A DNA stretch of 64,000 nucleotides, from the NCBI RefSeq assembly GCF_003576315.1, contig NZ_QWFZ01000032.1, positions 1 to 64,000 on the forward strand, given 5' to 3'. Origin of the DNA: Henriciella mobilis (GTDB taxonomy: Bacteria > Pseudomonadota > Alphaproteobacteria > Caulobacterales > Hyphomonadaceae). The position numbers and the translations under genes are program-made. How positions within the stretch are numbered: position 1 is the first letter of the stretch; every line of letters starts with the position of its first letter. The notes beneath the pieces are model-generated. The model was not told the origin of the DNA, did no database searches, and saw nothing but the letters and a program-made list of their open reading frames with translations. This document shows, in pieces, positions 28,306 to 37,153 of this stretch.

Positions 28306-28319
28306 GTGATCAACATCAA
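28306..28319. promoter_or_regulatory. FNR/CRP-type box
   Basis: On the minus strand this reads TTGAT-GTTG-ATCAC, 9 of 10 conserved bases of the FNR consensus TTGAT-N4-ATCAA. It lies 59 bp upstream of the 70-residue ORF that precedes the PiT/DUF47 genes. A second, perfect box is at 63813-63826. Confidence 0.45.
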
Positions 28320-28383
28320 ACGGATGCAAACGTTTGAGTTTACTCTGATATGATACGCATATGACGCGCGAGGCCCTCATACG

Positions 28384-28542
28384 TTACAGTTCCAACTGTT
28401 TGGACCGAGCTGCGGCCGCATCGAAAATCAGCCGAACGGGCTGCTCTGACATTTCCATGCTGGCAAGAGTCCGGGTCGAGAGTGCGCCCCTGTTCCAGGT
28501 TACAGCGTTTAGCATCGTGTGCTGGAAGACGAAGTGAATCAT
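28384..28542 (-). CDS. 52-residue ORF translationally coupled to ppk2
   Basis: ATG at 28542 overlaps the ppk2 stop (ATGA); TAA at 28384. The peptide begins MIHFVFQHTMLNAVTWN and ends with the amphipathic EQPVRLIFDAAAARSKQLEL. The coupling and the coherent, non-repetitive composition argue that it is a real small protein. No family recognised; a PPK2 partner or polyphosphate-related role is a guess from position. A truncated gene end is an alternative. Confidence 0.5.
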   Translation of the reverse strand: MIHFVFQHTMLNAVTWNRGALSTRTLASMEMSEQPVRLIFDAAAARSKQLEL

Positions 28543-29342
28543 CGATGCAGGGCTGCAATGGTTTTCTTTGTGGCCTGCAAGACAATTGTTTCATCGGGAA
28601 CGGCCAGGGCCTTGTCCGTCTCCGGACAATCAATCGATTTGATGATATGCCGGATCGTATTCAATCGCGCCTGGCGCTTGTCGTCGGTGTGAACGGCAAA
28701 CCACGGCGCGTGCGTCAAGTCCGTACGACGCAGCATGTCATCGCGCGCAGCCGTATAGTCATCCCACTTTTCGAGTGCGACCGCATCAATCGGGCTTTTC
28801 TTCCATTGTTTGAGCGGATCTTTATCACGGTCTGCGAGGCGGCGCGACTGTTCAGGCTTGCTTATGTCGAGATAGTATTTGAGAATCTGGGTTCCGTCGC
28901 CAACCAGCATTTTTTCGAACGCGCCAACATTGTCATAAAACGCTTCAACCTGGTCATCACTGGCAAATCCCATGACCCGTTCCACCCCGGCGCGATTGTA
29001 CCATGACCGATTGAACAGGACGATTTCTCCATCGGCTGGCAAATGCGACGCGTAGCGTTGGAAATACCAGCTCCGCGTGTCCCGGTCTGACGGCTTTCCA
29101 AGCGCAACGACGCGCGTCTCTCGCGGACTGAGATGTTCGGTGATCCGCTTGATGATGCCGTCTTTGCCAGCCGCATCCCGTCCTTCAAATATTATTAGTA
29201 TACGATGGTTATGCGCTATTGCCCGTCGCTGAATTTTGACAAGCTCAATCTGCAGGTCACGCAAGTCATGTTTGTAGACTTTCTTGGAGCGTCCTGCCTC
29301 TTTTTTGTCATCTCTGGGCATTGGCGAACGGTCTTTCATCAT
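28539..29342 (-). CDS. ppk2: Polyphosphate kinase 2
   Basis: Transfers phosphate between polyphosphate and nucleotides, mostly to make NDP or NTP. The 267 residues hold Walker A FEGRDAAGKDGIIKR (~50-64), the lid segment and Walker B region VLFNRSWYNRAGVERVMGF, and KYYLDISKPEQSRRL, all PPK2 marks. The single domain and length fit class I or III. The start is uncertain: ATG at 29342 or at 29321. It overlaps the end of the CFA synthase gene, and its own stop overlaps a 52-residue ORF. Confidence 0.92.
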   Translation of the reverse strand: MMKDRSPMPRDDKKEAGRSKKVYKHDLRDLQIELVKIQRRAIAHNHRILIIFEGRDAAGKDGIIKRITEHLSPRETRVVALGKPSDRDTRSWYFQRYASHLPADGEIVLFNRSWYNRAGVERVMGFASDDQVEAFYDNVGAFEKMLVGDGTQILKYYLDISKPEQSRRLADRDKDPLKQWKKSPIDAVALEKWDDYTAARDDMLRRTDLTHAPWFAVHTDDKRQARLNTIRHIIKSIDCPETDKALAVPDETIVLQATKKTIAALHR

Positions 29343-30582
29343 TTACGGGCGACACCTGTCGAAGGGGGCCACGCGCGGGCTCAGTCCGATACAGATAGTC
29401 GCGTGTCAGCGGCACAGCATCCTGGCGTTTGGCGAGTTGAAGCTGGAAGACGTTGTGGACGCCATGCCGGAATGACAATTCACTGCACACGAGGTAGAAA
29501 TCCCACATACGTACAAAGCGATCATCATAGAGCGCTTTGGCCTCGTCTGCTCGCGCGAGAAACCGTGATCGCCAGGCTTTGAGGGTTTCTGCATAGTGCA
29601 GGCGCAGGATTTCAACATCGAGGACCATCAGGCCGGCTTTTTCGATCGCAGGCAGGATTTCAGATAGCGCCGGTATGTAACCGCCTGGAAAAATGTGGCG
29701 GGCGATCCATGGATTCGTCGCTCCCGGTCCTGGGGTCCGCCCAATCGTGTGAATGAGCGCCGTGCCGTTATCTTTCAGGCACGTCGCAATCTGATCGAAA
29801 TATTCGCGATAGTGCGGCACACCGACATGCTCAAACATGCCTACCGAGACGATACGGTCATAACGCCCGGTCAGATTGCGATAATCCTGAAGCTCGAACT
29901 CCACTCTGTCGCTGACGCCCATGTCGTCCGCGCGCTCGCGGGCAAGGCAATGCTGCTCGCATGACAGAGTGACCCCGTGAACACGGACATTTTCACGGCC
30001 GGCAAGATGTAAGGCCAGTCCGCCCCACCCGCATCCGATATCGAGCACAGTGTCGCCCGGTTTCAGGCACAGCTTGCGTGCGACATGATCTTTCTTGAAG
30101 CGTTGTGCATCGGCCAGAGACGTCTCCGGGTCAGGGAAGTAGGCGCATGAATACTGCATGTCCTCATCGAGGAAGAGGCGGTAAAGATCGTTGCCGATAT
30201 CATAATGGTGCGCGACATTTCGAGCCGAGCGTGCGCGTGGATTGAACTGCGCGACCGCCCGAAACGTCTTTCTGAGGAATGCCGGTAGCGAGGCACTCGG
30301 GCTGCCATCAGACAATATATTCGTCCAGAAAATATCCAGCAGATCATAAAGGTCGCCCGCTTCCAGCACCAGCCCCCCCTCCATATAGGCCTCGCCGAGC
30401 TGCAGTTCCGGATCGAGCAGGATGCGGCGAAGCCATGCTTCCGATTTGATTGCGATACGGATCGGGCTAACGCAGTATGAGCCGAAGAGGGACGTCGCGC
30501 CATTTGGAAACGTGACTTCCAGGCATCCTTTGCGAATAGATCGGTCAAGCCGGCTCCTGGCGATTGCACTCCAAAGGCTCAT
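29308..30582 (-). CDS. cfa: Cyclopropane-fatty-acyl-phospholipid synthase
   Basis: Adds a methylene from SAM across double bonds of membrane lipids, which stiffens membranes under acid or starvation stress. The 424 residues carry ARNVAHHYDIGNDLYRLFLD, the SAM motif VLDIGCGWGGLALHLAG (~175-191), VSVGMFEHVGVPHYREYF and FPGGYIPALSEI. The start at 30582 is preceded by AAGGA; a 30-residue longer frame looks unrelated. It is transcribed divergently from the sigma factor gene and upstream of ppk2 in one operon. Confidence 0.93.
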   Translation of the reverse strand: MSLWSAIARSRLDRSIRKGCLEVTFPNGATSLFGSYCVSPIRIAIKSEAWLRRILLDPELQLGEAYMEGGLVLEAGDLYDLLDIFWTNILSDGSPSASLPAFLRKTFRAVAQFNPRARSARNVAHHYDIGNDLYRLFLDEDMQYSCAYFPDPETSLADAQRFKKDHVARKLCLKPGDTVLDIGCGWGGLALHLAGRENVRVHGVTLSCEQHCLARERADDMGVSDRVEFELQDYRNLTGRYDRIVSVGMFEHVGVPHYREYFDQIATCLKDNGTALIHTIGRTPGPGATNPWIARHIFPGGYIPALSEILPAIEKAGLMVLDVEILRLHYAETLKAWRSRFLARADEAKALYDDRFVRMWDFYLVCSELSFRHGVHNVFQLQLAKRQDAVPLTRDYLYRTEPARGPLRQVSPVNDERPFANAQR

Positions 30583-30793
30583 TGGGAAAATCCTTCTCGT
30601 CTGGCGCAAGCGCAACGTCCGGCGCTCACCACATACTCTGATACGGGTAAGACGGCCCGGCCCCTGAACCATTACACTCAGGGCCCAGCGCCATATTAAA
30701 AGTGACCGAAAATCCGTTCGCGCTTGAGGGCGATTCTGGCGGCGTGCGTATCACACTCCTCAAGCCCCAATATACGTGGAACCGCTTACGAAT

Positions 30794-31423
30794 ATGACGT
30801 CCGACCCAAGCCCTTCAGAACGGCGCAAACGAGCCATTGAAGCTGCGCTCATCGAGTCGCATCAGGACATGTTTCGGTTTCTGAAGCGAAAATTGCGCAA
30901 CGATGCGGATGCCAAGGATGTGCTGCAAGAATTCTATGTTAAGGCGCTGACCCGGTTTAATGATCTTAAAGATGAAGACCGGCTTCGAGGCTGGTTGTCT
31001 CAGATTCTTCGTTCGACAATCGCTGATCATTTTCGAGCAATGACGCGCTCAGACAAAGCGCTGGAAACCTATGCGGCAGAGGCTGCCCTCCTGTTCGATG
31101 ATGATGAGATCGACTTTGTTATTTGCGCATGCCTATACAAAATGTTGCCGACACTGAATCCCGACTACGCGGATCTGATCTGGCGGGCTGACCTTATCGG
31201 TGAAGATCGCTCTGTGATTGCTCATGATCTCGGCCTGTCTGAGAATGCGCTTCGAGTGAAACTTCACCGCGCACGCCGGGCCATGCGCCAGCGCCTGGAA
31301 CAAACCTGCCTGACCTGTATCGAACACGGCTATTTTCAATGCGCCTGTCCGGGCGCTGAAGACTTGCGAAAACGCGTTGAAGCGACCGCCTTGTCCATAC
31401 CTCCGGGCCAGGTTGTTCCTTGA
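30794..31423 (+). CDS. ECF sigma factor with Cys-rich C-terminal tail
   Basis: 209 residues. Region 2 contains HQDMFRFLKRKLRNDADAKDVLQEFYVKAL and RLRGWLSQILRSTIADHFR; region 4 has GEDRSVIAHDLGLSENALRVKLHRARRAM. After region 4 comes TCLTCIEHGYFQCACPG, a CxxC-x8-CxC cluster likely to bind zinc and perhaps to sense redox or metal stress within the sigma factor itself. No anti-sigma gene is adjacent. A GTG 18 bp upstream is an alternative start. It is divergent from cfa-ppk2, a plausible target. Confidence 0.85.
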   Translation: MTSDPSPSERRKRAIEAALIESHQDMFRFLKRKLRNDADAKDVLQEFYVKALTRFNDLKDEDRLRGWLSQILRSTIADHFRAMTRSDKALETYAAEAALLFDDDEIDFVICACLYKMLPTLNPDYADLIWRADLIGEDRSVIAHDLGLSENALRVKLHRARRAMRQRLEQTCLTCIEHGYFQCACPGAEDLRKRVEATALSIPPGQVVP

Positions 31424-31434
31424 TACGTTTTCGC

Positions 31435-31456
31435 AGCGGCGGGGTGTAACGCCGCT
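31435..31456. terminator. Stem-loop after the ECF sigma gene
   Basis: AGCGGCG-GGGTGTAA-CGCCGCT, a 7-bp GC-rich stem 12 bp after the stop codon. No T-tract follows, so it may be a weak or factor-dependent terminator. Confidence 0.4.
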
Positions 31457-31548
31457 CCGGTTCGCGCGTCTTTGTTTTCAGGTCCGCAATAGGCGGTTTT
31501 TGCTTGTGCTCGCCGAGCCAGGACGAAATTGAAGAGAAGGAGATCGCC

Positions 31549-31701
31549 ATGAACCGTGTCAAGAAAAGCGCCGTCCAAACGCCCAAAGCCAAAGTCAAAC
31601 CGCCCGTCAAAAAGGGCTGTTGTTGCGCAGGCGGCTCGAAGCCGGGCCGAGGCAAGGAAAAATCGATGCCAGCGCTAAAAAGCGCTGGTGACGCAGCCTG
31701 A
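31549..31701 (+). CDS. 50-residue Lys-rich protein with a CCC cluster
   Basis: A small basic protein with KAKVKPPVKKGCCCAGGSK in the middle. The three adjacent Cys could bind a metal or be modified, and the Lys/Pro/Ala-rich flanks resemble histone H1-like tails. The start has GAAGGAGATCGCC before it, a strong ribosome site. No family recognised. It sits between the Cys-tailed sigma factor and the DUF3141 gene, which also begins with a Lys/Arg-rich tail. Confidence 0.6.
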   Translation: MNRVKKSAVQTPKAKVKPPVKKGCCCAGGSKPGRGKEKSMPALKSAGDAA

Positions 31702-31745
31702 CCCTTTCGTTCTCAATCGCCCCCTTACCGCGAAAGCCTCAAGCC

Positions 31746-33566
31746 ATGCCAGATGATCAACGTATGACAGCTAAAAAACCCCGCAAAGCCAAACGCTCTG
31801 ATCCCAAAAAGAAAGCGTCCAAGAGCGCCCGCCGGGCGCAATCAAGGCCGGAGTCCGCAAAGCCCATTCAAGCCTCGTCCCGGCCCAGCCTGCCAGACGC
31901 CGCTGCTTATGGGGTTGATCTCATGCAGAGACAAACTCTGTTCTTTGACGCGTTGCGCCAGCGCGCCAACACAATGCTCGCCCATGAGCGAGACGGCATG
32001 CCACCTGTCTTGAAGTTCAAGTATGAGCTCGTGGCGGACGCAGCGACATTTGAACCTGCGTGCAATTATCAACTTCTAAAAATACTCGAGATTGGCGATA
32101 TCTGCCTCGACGATTGTCTTGATCCAGACAAACCACCCGTGATCATTATCGATCCCCGCGCGGGTCATGGCCCCGGCATTGGCGGATTCAAAGACGATTC
32201 TGAAGTCGGCATCGCTCTACATGAAGGCTACCCCGTATACTTCGTCGTGTTCACGCCTGACCCTGTTTCCGGTCAAACGCTAGCCGATGTGTTGGCGGGC
32301 CTGCGCCAGTTTGTAGAACTCGTGGCCGAGCGACATGATGGCGAGGCGCCAGTGCTCTATGGCAATTGCCAAGGCGGATGGGCGGCGGCACTTCTGGCGG
32401 CTGATTGCGAAGGCCTTGCCGGACCGATTGTGATGAACGGGTCACCGCTCTCCTATTGGGCCGGTGAACCCGGTGCCAATCCGATGCGGCTTGCGGCAGG
32501 ATTCCTCGGAGGGGCCTGGATCAATCACTTCTTGTCTGATCTCGGAAATGGCCGGTTCGATGGCGCCTGGCTGGTCCAGAATTTCGAAACCCTCAAACCT
32601 GAAGGGGCAATCTTCCGGAAATATGCCGATCTGTTTGAAAACGTCGATACAGCCGCCGACAGGTTCCTGGATTTCGAGCGTTGGTGGGGCGGCTTCTACC
32701 GCCTGAGCCGCGAAGAGATTCTTGCGATTGTCGAAAACCTCTTTATCGGCAACCGGCTTGAAAAAGGTCTGGTGAAACTCGGGGCCCATTGTGAGATTGA
32801 TTTAAAACAGATCCGCAATCCTCTCGTCATCTTCGCCTCACATGGCGACAATATCACCCCGCCACATCAGGCACTTGGTTGGATCCCAGCGGTTTATGAG
32901 ACGACCGAGGCACTCATCGCAGCCGATCAACGCATTGTCTATCTGATCAATCAACATGCCGGGCATCTCGGCATCTTTGTATCTGCGAGTGTCGCGCGCC
33001 TCGAACATCGCGCGATGCTGGAAAACCTTTCCGATATCGAAGCGCTGGAGCCTGGGCTCTATGAAATGAGGATCGATAATCCGACCGGCGATCCTGATTG
33101 CGACCACGACCAGTACATTGTGCGGTTTGAACCCCGCCGGGTTGAGGACCTGGTATTCGAAACCCAGCCTGAGGCATTTGAGCGTGTCGGGCGTCTGTCG
33201 GCGCAATTGGAGACGGCTTATTCGAACTTCGCCAGCCCGTGGGTGCGCGCCTGGTCTAATCCGGTCACAGCAGAGCTTATGAAATGGTCTCATCCGATGC
33301 GGGTGACACGCTACATGTTCTCAGAACGGTTCAATCCAGCTATGGCGATGACCGCCGCGTTTGCACCCATGGTTCGCGCCAATCGAAAGGCTGTCAATGA
33401 GGACAATCGCTTTCGCACAGCTGAAAAGATGGGCGTCGACTGGATCGAGACCGGCCTGACCCGCATGCGCGAGTCTCGCGATGCCGCATCCGAACTGGCC
33501 TTCAGCTGGCTCTATGACTGGCCCGTATTGCCTGAACCTATAAAGGACGAGGCGGCAAAGAAATGA
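31746..33566 (+). CDS. DUF3141 alpha/beta-hydrolase, PhaC-like
   Basis: 606 residues. A Lys/Arg/Ser-rich tail (~1-45) leads into a DUF3141 domain related to polyhydroxyalkanoate synthase: VIIIDPRAGHGPGIGGF, a nucleophile elbow GNCQGGW with Cys at the catalytic place, the acid segment IFASHGDNITPP and the His in INQHAGHLG. Proteins of this family accompany phosphotransacetylase and acetate kinase, as here; the role may lie in polyhydroxybutyrate or acyl-CoA metabolism, but the reaction is not established. It overlaps ackA by 4 bp (ATGA). Confidence 0.85.
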   Translation: MPDDQRMTAKKPRKAKRSDPKKKASKSARRAQSRPESAKPIQASSRPSLPDAAAYGVDLMQRQTLFFDALRQRANTMLAHERDGMPPVLKFKYELVADAATFEPACNYQLLKILEIGDICLDDCLDPDKPPVIIIDPRAGHGPGIGGFKDDSEVGIALHEGYPVYFVVFTPDPVSGQTLADVLAGLRQFVELVAERHDGEAPVLYGNCQGGWAAALLAADCEGLAGPIVMNGSPLSYWAGEPGANPMRLAAGFLGGAWINHFLSDLGNGRFDGAWLVQNFETLKPEGAIFRKYADLFENVDTAADRFLDFERWWGGFYRLSREEILAIVENLFIGNRLEKGLVKLGAHCEIDLKQIRNPLVIFASHGDNITPPHQALGWIPAVYETTEALIAADQRIVYLINQHAGHLGIFVSASVARLEHRAMLENLSDIEALEPGLYEMRIDNPTGDPDCDHDQYIVRFEPRRVEDLVFETQPEAFERVGRLSAQLETAYSNFASPWVRAWSNPVTAELMKWSHPMRVTRYMFSERFNPAMAMTAAFAPMVRANRKAVNEDNRFRTAEKMGVDWIETGLTRMRESRDAASELAFSWLYDWPVLPEPIKDEAAKK

Positions 33567-34798
33567 GCGCCCTCGACACCCCCCAGCGCGAAAGTCATCG
33601 CGTCCTCACCGTCAATAGCGGGTCTTCAAGCCTGAAAATCGCGCTCTTCCGGGTCGGAAACGACGTGGTCAAGACAATGTCGGGCGCCGTCACCGGCATT
33701 GGCGCATCAGAGGCGAGAATGTCAGCTGAGACCGCTTATGGCGACACACTTTGGGACGAACGCACCTGCTGCATCAACCACCCCGTTGCGCTGGAAACCT
33801 TCTTTCATGAGATGGCCGCTCATGTCGATCTCGGCGGCATTTCTGCGGTGGGACACCGGGTTATGCATGGAGGTCCCGACTACACAACGGCCCAGCGTCT
33901 GACTCCGAGAGTCGAAGCGGATCTGCGCGAACTGATTCCATTGGCGCCGCTGCATATGCCTGCAAACCTTGATGGCATCGTTGCCACGCGCCTGCGTTTA
34001 CCGAATGCGATGCAATATGCCTGTTTTGATACGGGCTTTCATGCAGACATGCCGATCGCGGCCCAACGCACAGGACTGCCGCCTGCGATGGAAGACAGAT
34101 ATGTCCGCCGGTTCGGCTTTCATGGCCTCTCCTACGCATTTATTGTCTCAGATCTTGCCGCCCGCGCCGGTGAGGCGATGTCCAGGCAACGTCTGCTGGT
34201 TGCGCATCTCGGTGCGGGCGCAAGTATGGCCTCAATCGAGAATGGCCAAACCATAGATACAAGCACGGGATTTTCGGCGCTTGCGGGACTGCCCATGGCG
34301 ACCCGAAGCGGCGATGTCGATCCCGGGCTGCTCTTATACCTCATACTGGAAAAAGGCTGGGCCCCATCAGTCTTGCACGACCAGCTTTATCATGGCGCAG
34401 GCTTGCTTGGGCTTTCGGGTCTGAGCGGTGATGTAAAAACTCTGCTCAAAACAGACGACCCGCGCGCGAGCGACGCGCTTGCGCAATTTGCCTATCAAGC
34501 TCGCAAGCAAGCTGGCGCACTGATCACCGCCATGGGCGGTGTTGACCGGATCATCTTTACCGGCGGCGTTGGCGAACACGCGCCCTCGATCCGCGCCGCC
34601 ATCTGCGAGCCACTTAGCGATCTCTATGGAATAAATTTTGACACCCGAGCAAATGATCTGGGTGAAACGTGTATTTCAAAGCCGGACAGTTCGGTGATTG
34701 TCGAAACGGTTCACACTGACGAGGCGATGATGATCGCCCGTTACGGACGCGCGATGCTTGAAGCCACCCCAGTGCAGATAGAGCGCCGGGTCTCATGA
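33563..34798 (+). CDS. ackA: Acetate kinase
   Basis: Makes ATP from acetyl phosphate. The 411 residues start LTVNSGSSSLKIALF, then HRVMHGG, FDTGFHADMP, RRFGFHGLSY and FTGGVGEHAPSIRA, all diagnostic for the acetate/propionate kinase family. It overlaps DUF3141 and the phosphotransacetylase gene by ATGA on both sides. It would also serve the phosphoketolase at 57.6 kb, which yields acetyl phosphate. Confidence 0.95.
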   Translation: MSALDTPQRESHRVLTVNSGSSSLKIALFRVGNDVVKTMSGAVTGIGASEARMSAETAYGDTLWDERTCCINHPVALETFFHEMAAHVDLGGISAVGHRVMHGGPDYTTAQRLTPRVEADLRELIPLAPLHMPANLDGIVATRLRLPNAMQYACFDTGFHADMPIAAQRTGLPPAMEDRYVRRFGFHGLSYAFIVSDLAARAGEAMSRQRLLVAHLGAGASMASIENGQTIDTSTGFSALAGLPMATRSGDVDPGLLLYLILEKGWAPSVLHDQLYHGAGLLGLSGLSGDVKTLLKTDDPRASDALAQFAYQARKQAGALITAMGGVDRIIFTGGVGEHAPSIRAAICEPLSDLYGINFDTRANDLGETCISKPDSSVIVETVHTDEAMMIARYGRAMLEATPVQIERRVS

Positions 34799-35859
34799 CT
34801 GGTTTTCGAGATTTTGCCGACCTCAAGACCGCTGCCGACTCAGGACCGCCCGTGAAGGTCGCCATTGTCTGTGCGGCGCAACGAGACGTCCTACTCTCGG
34901 TCGACGAAGCCGTTAAGCGCGGCTGGATCCATCCAATCCTGATCGGCGACCCTGATGCGATCAAGGCCGAAGCCGAGGCGGCAAATCTCACATTCCATCC
35001 CGATCAGGTCTTGCCCGCCTGGAATGAGGCAGAAGCAGCCCAACGCGCAGCCGGTTTACTGAAATCGGGCAGCACGCATGCCGCCATGAAAGGCCTGATC
35101 CATACCGACGTCTTGCTAAAAGAACTGCTCAACGCCAATGCTGGTCTGCGTCAGCCTGGAGCGCGGGTCAGCCATGTCTTTCTGGCGGACATTCCAGCCT
35201 ATCCGAAACTGCTTGCGATTACAGATGCCGCAGTCAACATCGCCCCGGATTTGGGCGCGAAAGCCGCTATCCTGCAGCACGCTATCGATCTTATGGTTTC
35301 TATTGGTATCGACCAGCCCAAAGCCGCAATCCTTTCAGCAATTGAGACTGTCAATCCGCTGATCAGTTCCAGCCTTGATGCCGCGGCACTCTCGGTCATG
35401 TCCCTGCGCGGTCAGGTGCGCGGCGCAGTCGTTGACGGACCGCTCGCCTTTGACAACGCAATTTCGCTTAAAGCCGCGGAAATCAAAGGCATTGCCTCGC
35501 CTGTGGCTGGGGATGCCGACATTCTACTCGTCCCAGATCTCGTTTCTGGCAATATCCTCGCTAAGAATCTGGAATATATGGCTGACGCGATGCTTGCCGG
35601 CCTGGTGCTTGGCCTGAACGCACCCATCGTCTTGCCATCGCGTGCCGATCCGGTGAACGCACGGCTCGCAGGTCTGGCGCTGGCGCGCCTTAGCCTAGCC
35701 GCAAAGGACCGCAAATCCGCGACGCGAGACAAAGCCCCGGTCTGGCCGGTGCACGCAACGCGCAGCTCACCTTTACCGGAAGCGGACTGCTGCCCGCCCA
35801 GCCATCCCACGCCAACCTCCCCCACATCACTCAATGGAGACGCTCATGCCAAGTCATGA
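34795..35859 (+). CDS. Phosphate acetyl/butyryltransferase
   Basis: Interconverts acyl-CoA and acyl phosphate. The 354 residues show the Pta/Ptb fold: AIVCAAQRDVLLSVDEAVKRGWI, MKGLIHTDVLLKELLN, VSHVFLADIPAYPKLLAITDAAVNI and VDGPLAFDNAISLKAA. The C-terminal ~45 residues (after LARLSLAAK) are Pro/Ser-rich, unlike the family, and overlap the thiolase start; a frameshift near the end could have made this tail. Acetyl or butyryl preference cannot be told. Coupled to ackA (ATGA). Confidence 0.9.
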   Translation: MTGFRDFADLKTAADSGPPVKVAIVCAAQRDVLLSVDEAVKRGWIHPILIGDPDAIKAEAEAANLTFHPDQVLPAWNEAEAAQRAAGLLKSGSTHAAMKGLIHTDVLLKELLNANAGLRQPGARVSHVFLADIPAYPKLLAITDAAVNIAPDLGAKAAILQHAIDLMVSIGIDQPKAAILSAIETVNPLISSSLDAAALSVMSLRGQVRGAVVDGPLAFDNAISLKAAEIKGIASPVAGDADILLVPDLVSGNILAKNLEYMADAMLAGLVLGLNAPIVLPSRADPVNARLAGLALARLSLAAKDRKSATRDKAPVWPVHATRSSPLPEADCCPPSHPTPTSPTSLNGDAHAKS

Positions 35860-37036
35860 CCCCGTTATCTGCGCGCCAGTGCGCACCGCCATCGGCGCCT
35901 TTGGCGGTAGTTTGAAAAACGTCCCGGCGTCCGATCTTGGCGCTATAGCGATCAAGGCCGCTCTGGAACGGGCAGGACTTGCACCGGATCGGGTCGATAC
36001 CGTTATTATGGGCCAGGTTCTGCAAGCCGGCGCCGGAATGAACCCGGCGCGTCAGGCAGCGATAGGTGCGGGTCTTCCTGTCAACGTCCCCGCGATGACC
36101 GTCAACCGGGTCTGCGGATCCGGCGCGCAGGCGGTCATAACCGCCGCGCAAGACGTCATGCTTGGCCACGCGGCGTGCGCCGTCGCTGGCGGCATGGAGA
36201 ATATGGACCAAGCCCCGTTTCTGCTTGGCAAAGCGCGTTACGGCTATCGTCTGGGCGACGGGGCGCTCATTGACAGTCTTCTTAGGGACGGGCTGAACGA
36301 TGCCTTTTCCGGCGAGCATTCCGGCTGGCATACCGAAGACTTAGCCGAACAGAACCAAATCAGCCGTGCCGCTCAGGATGCCTGGGCGTTGCGTTCGCAA
36401 AGCCGGTTCTCGAAAGCCCAGAGTGACGGTCTTTTCGACGCCGAGATTGTGCCCGTTGAGATGAAAACCCGTAAAGGGATTTCGGTATTCGATCGGGACG
36501 AGCACAATCGCCCGGATACGACTCTAGACAGTCTTGCGCATCTGAAGCCGGCCTTCCGAGAGCATGGAACGATCACAGCCGGGAATGCTCCCGGATTGAA
36601 CGCGGGCGCTGCTGCAATGATCGTTGCTGACCGGGCCTGGGCAGAGACAAACCAGCTGCAGCCTGCGGTCCGGATTGCCGGCATGGGCGTCGGCGCCGTC
36701 GAACCCGGACTGTTCGGCCTTGGTCCTGTACCTGCTGTGAAACAGGCATTGGAGCGGGCCGCCTGGCCACTTGCATCGGTGGAACGGGTCGAAATTAACG
36801 AGGCCTTCGCGGCCATTGCCGTCGCTTTGGTCGGCGAGCTGGGATTCTCCGAGGACATAGTGAATGTCGAGGGCGGCGCCATTGCACATGGCCATCCAAT
36901 CGGCGCGACGGGCGCTGTTCTGTCCGTACGGCTGATCCATGCCATGCAACGAGACAATCTTAAGCGCGGCATCGTCACCCTCTGCATTGGCGGCGGACAG
37001 GGCGTCGCGCTCGCGCTCGAACGTATCCCATCCTGA
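35846..37036 (+). CDS. Acetyl-CoA acetyltransferase (thiolase)
   Basis: Condenses or cleaves acetoacetyl-CoA. The 396 residues carry the nucleophile Cys90 in VNRVCGSGAQAV, EINEAFAAIAVAL, GGAIAHGHPIGATGA and the second active Cys in CIGGGQGVAL, the thiolase II set. The start at 35846 has GGAGA 8 bp before it. It overlaps the preceding gene's end by 14 bp. With DUF3141, Pta and AckA it could turn polyhydroxybutyrate-derived acetoacetyl-CoA into acetyl phosphate and ATP, or run the other way. Confidence 0.93.
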   Translation: MPSHDPVICAPVRTAIGAFGGSLKNVPASDLGAIAIKAALERAGLAPDRVDTVIMGQVLQAGAGMNPARQAAIGAGLPVNVPAMTVNRVCGSGAQAVITAAQDVMLGHAACAVAGGMENMDQAPFLLGKARYGYRLGDGALIDSLLRDGLNDAFSGEHSGWHTEDLAEQNQISRAAQDAWALRSQSRFSKAQSDGLFDAEIVPVEMKTRKGISVFDRDEHNRPDTTLDSLAHLKPAFREHGTITAGNAPGLNAGAAAMIVADRAWAETNQLQPAVRIAGMGVGAVEPGLFGLGPVPAVKQALERAAWPLASVERVEINEAFAAIAVALVGELGFSEDIVNVEGGAIAHGHPIGATGAVLSVRLIHAMQRDNLKRGIVTLCIGGGQGVALALERIPS

Positions 37037-37082
37037 CCCGGCGCATCTCCCCCCAACTGCCCCGACGCCGGTTAACAGGGAA

Positions 37083-37123
37083 CGCCGTCTCTCACGATTG
37101 CCTCCGTGAGGGACGGCGGCTTT
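37083..37123 (+). terminator. Stem-loop between thiolase and fabI
   Basis: CGCCGTC...GACGGCG outer stem with CTCACG/CGTGAG inner stem and a loop ATTGCCTC, followed by GCTTT. A good intrinsic terminator shape with a short T-run, so fabI may have its own promoter or be fed by read-through. Confidence 0.6.
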
Positions 37124-37153
37124 GGCTGCGTATTATTCTGCAAGGAGCTGGAT

